Shown here piece after piece: positions 42,355 to 55,500 of a stretch of DNA of 64,000 bases. Position 1 is the first letter of the stretch. Each line of letters starts with the position of its first letter. The notes beneath the pieces were generated by a model that searched no databases, was not told the origin of the DNA, and saw only the letters and a list, made by a program, of their open reading frames with translations. This DNA comes from Eutreptiella sp. 'Long Island Sound 2002' (taxonomy: Eukaryota > Euglenozoa > Euglenophyceae > Eutreptiales > Eutreptiaceae), in contig OZ038398.1 of assembly GCA_964036045.1 (NCBI GenBank), positions 22,720,486-22,784,485 on the forward strand, written 5' to 3'. The translations under genes were made by a program, and so were the position numbers.

Positions 42355-42386
42355 CCGGTGCTTCCGGAACATGTTCCGTCGCTTCC
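42355..42386 (-). repeat. Two inverted units
   Basis: CCGGTGCTTCC at 42355 and CCGTCGCTTCC at 42376 are inverted, in the midst of forward units. The forward run that follows repeats the one after the larger inverted block at 42200. Confidence 0.85.
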
Positions 42387-45300
42387 GGAACATGTTCCGG
42401 AAGCGCCGGAACATGTTCTGGAAGCGCCGGAACATGTTCCGGAAGCGCCGGAACATGTTCCGGAAGGACCGGAACATGTTCCGGAAGCACCGGAACATGT
42501 TCCGGGAGCACCGGAACATGTTCCGGAAGCACCGGAACATGTTCCGGAAGCACCGGAACATGTTCCGGAAGCACCGGAACATGTTCCGGAAGCGCCGGAA
42601 CATGTTCCGGAAGCGCCGGAACATGTTCCGGAAGGACCGGAACATGTTCCGGAAGCACCAGAACATGTTCCGGGAGCAACGGAACATGTTCCGAAAGCGC
42701 CAGAACATGTTCCGGAAGAACCGGAACATGTTCCGGAAGCACCGGAACATGTTCCGGAAGCGCCGGAACATGTTCCTGAAGCGCCGGAACATGTTCCGGA
42801 AGCACCGGAACATGTTCCGGAAGGACCGGAAAATGTTCCGGAAGCGCCGGAACATGTTCCTGAAGCGCCGGAACATGTTCCAGAGGGACGGGAACATGTT
42901 CCGGAAGGACCGGAACATGTTACGGAAGCGCCGGAACATGTTCCGGAAGCACCGGAACATGTTCCGGAAGCGCCGGAACATGTTCCGGAAGCACCGGAAC
43001 ATGTTCCGGAAGCGACGGAACATGTTCCGGAAGCGACGGAACATGTTCCGGAAGCGACGGAACATGTTCCGGAAGCACCGGAACATGTTCCGGAAGCACC
43101 GGAACATGTTCCGGAAGCGCCGGAACATGTTCCGGAAGCGACGGAACATGTTCCGGAAGCGCCGGAACATGTTCTGGAAGCGACGGAACATGTTCCGGGA
43201 GCGCTGGAACATGTTCCGGAAGCGCCGCGGGAACATGTTCTGGAAGGACCGGAACATGTTCCGGAAGGACGGGAACATGTTGTGGAAGGACCGGAACATG
43301 TTCCGGGAGCACCGGAACATGTTCCGGAAGCACCGGAACATGTTCCGGAAGCACCGGAACATGTTCCGGAAGCACCGGAACATGTTCCGGAAGCGCCGGA
43401 ACATGTTCCGGAAGCACCGGAACATTTTCCGGAAGGACCGGAACATTTCCGGAAGGACCGGAACATGTTCCGGAAGCGCCGGAACATGTTCCGGAAGGAC
43501 CGGAACATGTTCCGGAAGCACCGGAACATGTTCCGGAAGCAACGGAACATGTTCCGGAAGCGCCGGAACATGTTCTGGAAGGACCGAACATGTTCCGGAA
43601 GGACCGGAACATGTTCCGGAAGCGCCGGAACATGTTCCGGAAGCAACGGAACATGTTCCGGAAGCACCGGAACATGTTCCGGTAGCACCGGAACATGTTC
43701 CGAAGGACCGGAACATGTTCCGGAAGCACCGGAACATGTTCCGGAAGCACCGGAACATGTTCCGGAAGCACCGGAACATGTTCCGGAAGCACCGGAACAT
43801 GTTCCGGAAGCGCCGGAAAATGTTCCGGAAGCGCCGGAAAATGTTCCGGAAGGACCGGAACATGGTCCGGAAGCGCCGGAACATGTTCCGGAAGCGCCGG
43901 AACATGTTCCGGAAGCACCGGAACATGTTCCGGAAGCGACAAAACATGTTCCGGAAGCGACGGAACATGTTCCGAAAGCACCGGAACATGTTCTGGAAGC
44001 ACCGAAACATGTTCCGGAAGCGCCGGAACATGTTCCGGAAGCGCCGGAACATGTTCCGGAAGCACCGGAACATGTTCCGGAAGCACCGGAACATGTTCCG
44101 GAAGCGACGGATCATGTTCCGGAAGCACCGGAACATGTTTCGGAAGCGACGGATCATGTTCCGGAAGCGCCAGAACATGTTCCGGAAGCGCCGGAACATG
44201 TTCCGGAAGGACCGGAACATGTTCCCGAAGCACCGGAACATGTTCCGGAAGCGCCGGAACATGTTCCGGAAGGACCGGAACATGTTCCGGAAGCAACGGA
44301 ACATGTTCCGAAAGCGCCGGAACATGTTCCGGAAGAACCGGAACATGTTCCGGAAGCACCGGAACATGTTCCGGAAGCACCGGAACATGTTCCGGAAGCG
44401 CCGGAACATGTTCCGGAAGAGCCGGAACATGTTCCGGAAGCGCCGGAACATGTTCTGGAAGGACCGGAACATGTTCCGGAAGCACCGGAACATGTTCCGG
44501 AAGCAACGGAACATGTTCCGAAAGCGCCGGAACATGTTCCGGAAGAACCGGAACATGTTCCGGAAGCACCGGAACATGTTCCGGAAGCGACGGAACATGT
44601 TCCGGAAGCGACGGAACATGTTCCGGAAGCGCCAGAACATGTTCCGGAAGCGACGGATCATGTTCCGGAAGCACCCGAACATGTTCCGGAAGCACCGGAA
44701 CATGTTCCGGAAGCGCCGGAACATGTTCCGGAAGCGCCGGAACATATTCCGGAAGCGACGGATCATGTTCCGGAAGCACCGGAACATGTTCCGGATGCGA
44801 CGGAACATGTTCCGGAAGCGACGGAACATGTTCCGGAAGCACCGGAACATGTTCCGGAAGCGCCGGAACATGTTCCGGAAGGACCGAAACATGTTCCGGA
44901 AGCACCGGAACATGTTCCGGAAGCAACGGGACATGTTCCGGAAGCGCCGGAACATGTTCCGGAAGGACCGGAACATGTTCCGGAAGGACCGGAACATGTT
45001 CCGGAAGCACCGGAACATGTTCCTGAAGCACCGGAACATGTTCCGGAAGCGCCGGAACATGTTCCGGAAGCACCGGAACATGTTCCGGAAGCACCAGAAC
45101 ATGTTCCGGAAGCGCCGGAACATGTTCCGGAAGGGCCGGAACATGTTCCGGAAGGACCGGAACATGTTCCGGAAGGACCGGAACATGTTCCGGAAGCACC
45201 GGAAAATGTTCCCGAAGCGCCGGAACATGTTCCGGAAGCGCCGGAACATGTTCCGGAAGGACCGGAACATGTTCCGGAAGCGACAAAACATGTTCCGGAA

Positions 45301-45578
45301 GCGACGGAACATGTTCCGGAAGCACCGAAACATGTTCCGGAAGCACCGGAACATGTTCCGGAAGCACCGGAACATGTTCCGGAAGCGCCAGAACATGTTC
45401 CGGAAGCACCGGAACATGTTCCCGAAGCGACGGAACATGTTCCCGAAGCGCCAGAACATGTTCCGGAAGCGCCAGAACATGTTCCGGAAGCGCCGGAACA
45501 TGTTCCGGAAGCACCGGGACATGTTCCGGAAGCGCCGGAACATGTTCCGGAAGCGCCGGAACATGTTCCGGAAGCGAC

Positions 45579-46344
45579 GGAACATGTTCCGGAAGCGCCG
45601 GAACATGTTCCGGAAGGACCGGAACATGTTCCGGAAGGGCCGGAACATGTTCCGGAAGCACCGGAAAATGTTCCGGAAGCGCCGGAACATGGTCCGGAAG
45701 CGCCGGAACATGGTCCGGAAGCACCGGAACATGTTCCAGAAGGACCGGAACATGTTCCGGAAGCGCCGGAACATCTTCCGGAAGCGCCGGAACATGTTCC
45801 GAAGCACCGGAACATGTTCCTGAAGCGCCGGAACATGTTCCAGAGGGACCGGAACATGTTCCGGAAGGACCGGAACATGTTACGGAAGCGCCGGAACATG
45901 TTCCGGAAGCACCGGAACATGTTCCGGTGCTTCCGGAACATGTTCCGGAAGCACCGGAACATGTTCCGGAAGCGACGGAACATGTTGCGGAAGCACCGGA
46001 ACATGTTCCGGCGCTTCCGGAACATGTTCCGGTCCTTCCGGAACATGTTCCGGCGCTTCCGGAACATGTTCCGGTCCCTCTGGAACATGTTCCGGCGCTT
46101 CAGGAACATGTTCCGGTGCTTCGGAACATGTTCCGGCGCTTCCGGAAGATGTTCCGGCGCTTCCGGAACATGTTCCGGTCCTTCTGGAACATGTTCCGGT
46201 GCTTCCGGACCATGTTCCGGCGCTTCCGGACCATGTTCCGGCGCTTCCGGAACATTTTCCGGTGCTTCCGGAACATGTTCCGGCCCTTCCGGAACATGTT
46301 CCGGTCCTTCCGGAACATGTTCCGGCGCTTCCGGAACATGTTCC
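45579..46344. repeat. Long inverted repeat: 289-bp arms, 188-bp loop
   Basis: The left arm is 45579-45867 and the right arm 46056-46344, in reverse complement. Diagnostic variants match in mirror order: GGAAGGGCC with GGCCCTTCC, GGAAAATG with CATTTTCC, two CATGGTCC with two GGACCATG, CCAGAAGG with CCTTCTGG, CATCTTCC with GGAAGATG, the one-base-short TTCCGAAG with CTTCGGAA, TTCCTGAAG with CTTCAGGAA, and CCAGAGGGA with TCCCTCTGG. The first mismatches are at 45578/46345 and 45868/46055. The same variant order lies forward at about 49411-49580, so this is a real inversion of one higher-order segment. Confidence 0.9.
45924..45934 (-). repeat. Single inverted unit
   Basis: CCGGTGCTTCC lies inverted in the loop between the two arms of the long inverted repeat described at 45579-46344. 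Confidence 0.85.
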
Positions 46345-46353
46345 GGCGCTTCC
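46008..46353 (-). repeat. Block of about seventeen inverted units
   Basis: This is the longest inverted tract in the window. It includes units with TTCTGG, GGACCATG, CATTTTCC and CTTCGGAA, each the mirror of a forward variant upstream. Both edges fall inside intact palindromic cores, so the exact breakpoints cannot be fixed to less than about 16 bp. Confidence 0.9.
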
Positions 46354-49300
46354 GGAACATGTTCCGGAAGCGCCGGAACATGTTCTGGAAGCGCCGGAAC
46401 ATGTTCCGGAAGCGCCGGAACATGTTCCGGAAGGACCGGAACATGTTCCGGAAGCACCGGAACATGTTCCGGGAGCACCGGAACATGTTCCGGAAGCACC
46501 GGAACATGTTCCGGAAGCACCGGAACATGTTCCGGAAGCACCGGAACATGTTCCGGAAGCGCCGGAACATGTTCCGGAAGCGCCGGAACATGTTCCGGAA
46601 GCGCCGGAACATGTTCCGGAAGGACCGGAACATGTTCCGGAAGCACCAGAACATGTTCCGGGAGCAACGGAACATGTTCCGAAAGCGCCAGAACATGTTC
46701 CGGAAGAACCGGAACATGTTCCGGAAGCACCGGAACATGTTCCGGAAGCGCCGGAACATGTTCCTGAAGCGCCGGAACATGTTCCGGAAGCACCGGAACA
46801 TGTTCCGGAAGGACCGGAAAATGTTCCGGAAGCGCCGGAACATGTTCCTGAAGCGCCGGAACATGTTCCCGAGGGACGGGAACATGTTCCGGAAGGACCG
46901 GAACATGTTACGGAAGCGCCGGAACATGTTCCGGAAGCACCGGAACATGTTCCGGAAGCGCCGGAACATGTTCTGGAAGCGACGGAACATGTTCCGGGAG
47001 CGCTGGAACATGTTCCGGAAGCGCCGCGGGAACATGTTCTGGAAGGACCGGAACATGTTCCGGAAGGACGGGAACATGTTGTGGAAGGACCGGAACATGT
47101 TCCGGAAGCACCAGAACATGTTCCGGGAGCACCGGAACATGTTCCGGAAGCACCGGAACATGTTCCGGAAGCGCCGGAACATGTTCCGGAAGCACCGGAA
47201 CATTTTCCGGAAGGACCGGAACATTTCCGGAAGGACCGGAACATGTTCCGGAAGCGCCGGAACATGTTCCGGAAGGACCGGAACATGTTCCGGAAGCACC
47301 GGAACATGTTCCGGAAGCAACGGAACATGTTCCGGAAGCGCCGGAACATGTTCTGGAAGGACCGAACATGTTCCGGAAGGACCGGAACATGTTCCGGAAG
47401 CGCCGGAACATGTTCCGGAAGCACCGGAACATGTTCCGGAAGCACCGGAACATGTTCCGGTAGCACCGGAACATGTTCCGAAGGACCGGAACATGTTCCG
47501 GAAGCACCGGAACATGTTCCGGAAGCACCGGAACATGTTCCGGAAGCACCGGAACATGTTCCGGAAGCACCGGAACATGTTCCGGAAGCGCCGGAAAATG
47601 TTCCGGAAGCGCCGGAAAATGTTCCGGAAGGACCGGAACATGGTCCGGAAGCGCCGGAACATGTTCCGGAAGCACCGGAACATGTTCCGGAAGCGACAAA
47701 ACATGTTCCGGAAGCGACGGAACATGTTCCGAAAGCACCGGAACATGTTCTGGAAGCACCGAAACATGTTCCGGAAGCGCCGGAACATGTTCCGGAAGCG
47801 CCGGAACATGTTCCGGAAGCACCGGAACATGTTCCGGAAGCACCGGAACATGTTCCGGAAGCGACGGATCATGTTCCGGAAGCACCGGAACATGTTTCGG
47901 AAGCGACGGATCATGTTCCGGAAGCGCCAGAACATGTTCCGGAAGCGCCGGAACATGTTCCGGAAGGACCGGAACATGTTCCCGAAGCACCGGAACATGT
48001 TCCGGAAGCGCCGGAACATGTTCCGGAAGCGCCGGAACATGTTCCGGAAGGACCGGAACATGTTCCGGAAGCAACGGAACATGTTCCGAAAGCGCCGGAA
48101 CATGTTCCGGAAGAACCGGAACATGTTCCGGAAGCACCGGAACATGTTCCGGAAGCACCGGAACATGTTCCGGAAGCGCCGGAACATGTTCCGGAAGAGC
48201 CGGAACATGTTCCGGAAGCGCCGGAACATGTTCTGGAAGGACCGGAACATGTTCCGGAAGCACCGGAACATGTTCCGGAAGCAACGGAACATGTTCCGAA
48301 AGCGCCAGAACATGTTCCGGAAGAACCGGAACATGTTCCGGAAGCACCGGAACATGTTCCGGAAGCACCGGAACATGTTCCGGAAGCGACGGAACATGTT
48401 CCGGAAGCGCCAGAACATGTTCCGGAAGCGACGGATCATGTTCCGGAAGCACCCGAACATGTTCCGGAAGCACCGGAACATGTTCCGGAAGCGCCGGAAC
48501 ATGTTCCGGAAGCGCCGGAACATATTCCGGAAGCGACGGATCATGTTCCGGAAGCACCGGAACATGTTCCGGATGCGACGGAACATGTTCCGGAAGCGAC
48601 GGAACATGTTCCGGAAGCACCGGAACATGTTCCGGAAGCGCCGGAACATGTTCCGGAAGGACCGGAACATGTTCCGGAAGCACCGGAACATGTTCCGGAA
48701 GCAACGGGACATGTTCCGGAAGCGCCGGAACATGTTCCGGAAGGACCGGAACATGTTCCGGAAGGACCGGAACATGTTCCGGAAGCACCGGAACATGTTC
48801 CTGAAGCACCGGAACATGTTCCGGAAGCGCCGGAACATGTTCCGGAAGCACCGGAACATGTTCCGGAAGCACCAGAACATGTTCCGGAAGCGCCGGAACA
48901 TGTTCCGGAAGGGCCGGAACATGTTCCGGAAGGACCGGAACATGTTCCGGAAGGACCGGAACATGTTCCGGAAGCACCGGAAAATGTTCCCGAAGCGCCG
49001 GAACATGTTCCGGAAGCGCCGGAACATGTTCCGGAAGGACCGGAACATGTTCCGGAAGCGACAAAACATGTTCCGGAAGCGACGGAACATGTTCCGGAAG
49101 CACCGAAACATGTTCCGGAAGCACCGGAACATGTTCCGGAAGCACCGGAACATGTTCCGGAAGCGCCAGAACATGTTCCGGAAGCACCGGAACATGTTCC
49201 CGAAGCGACGGAACATGTTCCCGAAGCGCCAGAACATGTTCCGGAAGCGCCAGAACATGTTCCGGAAGCGCCGGAACATGTTCCGGAAGCACCGGGACAT

Positions 49301-49580
49301 GTTCCGGAAGCGCCGGAACATGTTCCGGAAGCGCCGGAACATGTTCCGGAAGCGACGGAACATGTTCCGGAAGCGCCGGAACATGTTCCGGAAGGACCGG
49401 AACATGTTCCGGAAGGGCCGGAACATGTTCCGGAAGCACCGGAAAATGTTCCGGAAGCGCCGGAACATGGTCCGGAAGCGCCGGAACATGGTCCGGAAGC
49501 ACCGGAACATGTTCCAGAAGGACCGGAACATGTTCCGGAAGCGCCGGAACATCTTCCGGAAGCGCCGGAACATGTTCCGA

Positions 49581-52500
49581 AGCACCGGAACATGTTCCGG
49601 AAGCGACGGAACATGTTCCGGAAGCGCCGGAACATGTTCCGGAAGGACCGGAACATGTTCCGGAAGGACCGGAACATGTTCCGGAAGCACCGGCACATGT
49701 TCCGGAAGCACCGGAACATGTTCCGGAAGCGCCGGAACATGTTCCGGAAGCGCCGGAACATGTTCCAGAAGGACCGGAACATTTTCCGGAAGGACCGGAA
49801 CATGTTCCGGAAGCGCCGGAACCCTATTCCGGAAGCACCGGAACATGTTCCGGAAGCGCCGGAACATGTTCCGGAAGCACCGGAAGATGTTCCGGAAGCA
49901 CCGGAACATGTTCCGGAAGCACCGGAACATGTTCCGGAAGCACCGGAACATGTTCCGGAAGCGCCGGAACATGTTCCGGAAGGGCCGGAACATGTTCCGG
50001 AAGGACCGGAACATGTTCCGGAAGGACCGGAACATGTTCCGGAAGCACCGGAAAATGTTCCGGAAGCGCCGGAACATGTTCCGGAAGGACCCGAACATGT
50101 TCCGGAAGCGCCGGAACATGTTCCGGAAGGGCCGGAACATGTTCCGGAAGGACCGGAACATGTTCCGGAAGCGCCGGAACATGTTCCGGAAGGACCGGAA
50201 CATGTTCCGGAAGCACCGGAACATGTTCCGGAAGCGACGGAACATGTTCTGGAAGCGCCGGAACATGTTCCGGAAGCGCCGGAACATGTTCCAGAAGCAC
50301 CGGGACATGTTCCGGAAGCACCGGAACATGTTCCGGAAGGACCGGAACATGTTCCGGAAGCGCCGGAACATGTTCCTGAAGCGCCGGAACATGTTCCAGA
50401 GGGACCGGAACATGTTCCGGAAGGACCGGAACATGTTACGGAAGCGCCGGAACATGTTCCGGAAGCACCGGAACATGTTCCGGAAGCGCCGGAACATGTT
50501 CCGGAAGCACCGGAACATGTTCCGGAAGCGACGGAACATGTTCCGGAAGCGACGGAACATGTTCCGGAAGCGACGGAACATGTTCCGAAAGCACCGGAAC
50601 ATGTTCCGGAAGCACCGGAACATGTTCCGGAAGCGCCGGAACATGTTCCGGAAGCGACGGAACATGTTCCGGAAGCGCCGGAACATGTTCTGGAAGGACC
50701 GGAACATGTTCTGGAAGGACCGGAACATGTTCCGGAAGGACGGGAACATGTTCTGGAAGGACGGAAACATGTTCTGGAAGGACCGGAACATGTTCCGGAA
50801 GGACCGGAACATGTTCCGGAAGCACCGGAAAATGTTCCGGAAGCGCCGCGGGAACATGTTCCGGAAGCGCCGGAACATGTTCCGGAAGCGCCGGAACATG
50901 TTCCGGAAGGACCGGAACATGTTCCGGAAGCACCGGAACATGTTCCGGGAGCACCGGAACATGTTCCGGAAGGACCGGAACATGTTCCGGAAGCACCGGA
51001 ACATGTTCCGGAAGCACCGGAACATGTTCCGGAAGCGCCGGAACATGTTCCGGAAGCGCCGGAACATTTTCCGGAAGGACCGGAACATTTCCGGAAGGAC
51101 CGGAACATGTTCCGGAAGCGCCGGAACATGTTCCGGAAGCGCCGGAACATGTTCCGGAAGGACCGGAACATGTTCCGGAAGCGCCGGAACATGTTCCGGA
51201 AGGACCGGAACATGTTCCGGAAGCGCCGGAACATGTTCCGGAAGGACCGGAACATGTTCCGGAAGCACCGGAACATGTTCCGGGAGCACCGGAACATGTT
51301 CCGGAAGCACCGGAACATGTTCCGGAAGCACCGGAACATGTTCCGGAAGCACCGGAACATGTTCCGGAAGCGCCGGAACATGTTCCGGAAGCGCCGGAAC
51401 ATTTTCCGGAAGGACCGGAACATTTCCGGAAGGACCGGAACATGTTCCGGAAGCGCCGGAACATGTTCCGGAAGCGCCGGAACATGTTCCGGAAGGACCG
51501 GAACATGTTCCGGAAGCACCGGAACATGTTCCGGAAGCAACGGAACATGTTCCGGAAGCGCCGGAACATGTTCTGGAAGGACCGAACATGTTCCGGAAGG
51601 ACCGGAACATGTTCCGGAAGCGCCGGAACATGTTCCGGAAGCACCGGAACATGTTCCGGAAGCACCGGAACATGTTCCGGAAGCACCGGAACATGTTCCG
51701 GAAGCACCGGAACATGTTCCGGAAGGACCGGAACATGTTCCGGAAGCGCCGGAAAATGTTCCGGAAGCGCCGGAAAATGTTCCGGAAGGACCGGAACATG
51801 GTCCTGAAGCGCCGGAACATGTTCCGGAAGCGCCAGAACATGTTCCGGAAGCACCGGAACATGTTCCGGAAGCAACAAAACATGTTCCGGAAGCGACGGA
51901 ACATGTTCCGAAAGCACCGGAACATGTTCTGGAAGCACCGAAACATGTTCCGGAAGCGCCGGAACATGTTCCGGAAGCGCCGGAACATGTTCCGGAAGCA
52001 CCGGAACATGTTCCGGAAGCGCCGGAACATGTTCCGGAAGCGACGGATCATGTTCCGGAAGCACCGGAACATGTTCCGGAAGCGACGGATCATGTTCCGG
52101 AAGCGCCAGAACATGTTCCGGAAGCGCCGGAACATGTTCCGGAAGGACCGGAACATGTTCCCGAAGCACCGGAACATGTTCCGGAAGCGCCGGAACATGT
52201 TCCGGAAGCGCCGGAACATGTTCCGGAAGCGCCGGAACATGTTCCGGAAGGACCGGAACATGTTCCGGAAGCACCGGAACATGTTCCGGAAGCAACGGAA
52301 CATGTTCCGAAAGCGCCGGAACATGTTCCGGAAGAACCGGAAAATGTTCCGGAAGCACCGGAACATGTTCCGGAAGCACCGGAACATGTTCCGGAAGCGC
52401 CGGAACATGTTCCTGAAGCGCCGGAACATGTTCCGGAAGCACCGGAACATGTTCCGGAAGGACCGGAACATGTTCCGGAAGCGCCGGAAGATGTTCCTGA

Positions 52501-55500
52501 AGCGCCGGAACATGTTCCAGAGGGACCGGAACATGTTCCGGAAGCGCCGGAACATGTTACGGAAGCGCCGGAACATGTTCCGGAAGCACCGGAACATGTT
52601 CCGGAAGCGCCGGAACATGTTCCGGAAGCACCGGAACATGTTCCGGAAGCGACGGAACATGTTCCGGAAGCGACGGAACATGTTCCGGAAGCGACGGAAC
52701 ATGTTCCGGAAGCACCGGAACATGTTCCGGAAGCGCCGGAACATGTTCCGGAAGCGCCGGAACATGTTACGGAAGCGCCGGAACATGTTCTGGAAGCGAC
52801 AGAACATGTTCCGGGAGCGCTGGAACATGTTCCGGAAGGACCGGAACATGTTCCGGAAGGACCGGAACATGTTCCGGAAGGACGGGAACATGTTCTGGAA
52901 GGACGGAAACATGTTCTGGAAGGACCGGAACATGTTCCGGAAGGACCGGAACATGTTCCGGAAGCACCGGAAAATGTTCCGGAAGCGCCGCGGGAGCATG
53001 TTCCGGAAGCGCCGGAACATGTTCCGGAAGCGCCGGAACATGTTCCGGAAGGACCGGAACATGTTCCGGAAGCACCGGAACATGTTCCGGGAGCACCGGA
53101 ACATGTTCCGGAAGCACCGGAACATGTTCCGGAAGCGCCGGAACATGTTCCGGAAGGACCGGAACATGTTCCGGAAGCGCCGGAACATGTTCCGGAAGCG
53201 CCGGAACATGTTCCGGAAGGACCGGAACATGTTCCGGAAGCACCAGAACATGTTCCGGAAGCAACGGAACATGTTCCGAAAGCGCCAGAACATGTTCCGG
53301 AAGAACCGGAACATGTTCCGGAAGCACCGGAACATGTTCCGGAAGCACCGGAACATGTTCCGGAAGCGCCGGAACATGTTCCTGAAGCGCCGGAACATGT
53401 TCCGGAAGCACCGGAACATGTTCCGGAAGGACCGGAAAATGTTCCGGAAGCGCCGGAACATGTTCCTGAAGCGCCGGAACATGTTCCAGAGGGACCGGAA
53501 CATGTTCCGGAAGGACCGGAACATGTTACGGAAGCGCCGGAACATGTTCCGGAAGCACCGGAACATGTTCCGGAAGCGCCGGAACATGTTCCGGAAGCAC
53601 CGCAACATGTTCCGGAAGCGACGGAACATGTTCCGGAAGCGCCGGAACATGTTCCGGAAGCGCCGGAACATGTTCCGGAAGGACCGGAACATGTTCCGGA
53701 AGCGCCGGAACATGTTCCGGAAGGACCGGAACATGTTCCGGAAGCACCGGAACATGTTCCGGAAGCGACGGAACATGTTCTGGAAGCGCCGGAACATGTT
53801 CCGGAAGCGCCGGAACATGTTCCAGAAGCACCGGGACATGTTCCGGAAGCACCGGAACATGTTCCGGAAGGACCGGAACATGTTCCGGAAGCGCCGGAAC
53901 ATGTTCCTGAAGCGCCGGAACATGTTCCAGAGGGACCGGAACATGTTCCGGAAGGACCGGAACATGTTACGGAAGCGCCGGAACATGTTCCGGAAGCACC
54001 GGAACATGTTCCGGAAGCGCCGGAACATGTTCCGGAAGCACCGGAACATGTTCCGGAAGCGACGGAACATGTTCCGGAAGCGACGGAACATGTTCCGGAA
54101 GCGACGGAACATGTTCCGAAAGCACCGGAACATGTTCCGGAAGCACCGGAACATGTTCCGGAAGCGCCGGAACATGTTCCGGAAGCGACGGAACATGTTC
54201 CGGAAGCGCCGGAACATGTTCTGGAAGGACCGGAACATGTTCTGGAAGGACCGGAACATGTTCCGGAAGGACGGGAACATGTTCTGGAAGGACGGAAACA
54301 TGTTCTGGAAGGACCGGAACATGTTCCGGAAGGACCGGAACATGTTCCGGAAGCACCGGAAAATGTTCCGGAAGCGCCGCGGGAACATGTTCCGGAAGCG
54401 CCGGAACATGTTCCGGAAGGACCGGAACATGTTCCGGAAGCACCGGAACATGTTCCGGGAGCACCGGAACATGTTCCGGAAGGACCGGAACATGTTCCGG
54501 AAGCACCGGAACATGTTCCGGAAGCACCGGAACATGTTCCGGAAGCGCCGGAACATGTTCCGGAAGCGCCGGAACATTTTCCGGAAGGACCGGAACATTT
54601 CCGGAAGGACCGGAACATGTTCCGGAAGCGCCGGAACATGTTCCGGAAGCGCCGGAACATGTTCCGGAAGGACCGGAACATGTTCCGGAAGCGCCGGAAC
54701 ATGTTCCGGAAGGACCGGAACATGTTCCGGAAGCGCCGGAACATGTTCCGGAAGGACCGGAACATGTTCCGGAAGCACCGGAACATGTTCCGGGAGCACC
54801 GGAACATGTTCCGGAAGCACCGGAACATGTTCCGGAAGCACCGGAACATGTTCCGGAAGCACCGGAACATGTTCCGGAAGCGCCGGAACATGTTCCGGAA
54901 GCGCCGGAACATTTTCCGGAAGGACCGGAACATTTCCGGAAGGACCGGAACATGTTCCGGAAGCGCCGGAACATGTTCCGGAAGCGCCGGAACATGTTCC
55001 GGAAGGACCGGAACATGTTCCGGAAGCACCGGAACATGTTCCGGAAGCAACGGAACATGTTCCGGAAGCGCCGGAACATGTTCTGGAAGGACCGAACATG
55101 TTCCGGAAGGACCGGAACATGTTCCGGAAGCGCCGGAACATGTTCCGGAAGCACCGGAACATGTTCCGGAAGCACCGGAACATGTTCCGGAAGCACCGGA
55201 ACATGTTCCGGTCCTTCCGGAACATGTTCCGGAAGCACCGGAACATGTTCCGGAAGCACCGGAACATGTTCCGGAAGCACCGGAACATGTTCCGGAAGCA
55301 CCGGAACATGTTCCGGAAGGACCGGAACATGTTCCGGAAGCGCCGGAAAATGTTCCGGAAGCGCCGGAAAATGTTCCGGAAGGACCGGAACATGGTCCTG
55401 AAGCGCCGGAACATGTTCCGGAAGCGCCAGAACATGTTCCGGAAGCACCGGAACATGTTCCGGAAGCAACAAAACATGTTCCGGAAGCGACGGAACATGT

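Larger units (their letters stand above)
41869..49580. repeat. 3778-bp tandem duplication (two copies)
   Basis: Copy one is about 41870-45800 and copy two about 45820-49580. Landmarks pairing at 3778 bp include GTAGCACC with the one-base-short TTCCGAAGGACC (43682 and 47460), and CCGGATGCGACGG (44791 and 48569). Upstream the offset is larger (about 3988 bp), so some ten units differ there. Both copies begin with blocks of inverted units, but the inverted block in copy two (46008-46353) is much longer than that in copy one (42061-42197). Confidence 0.88.
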
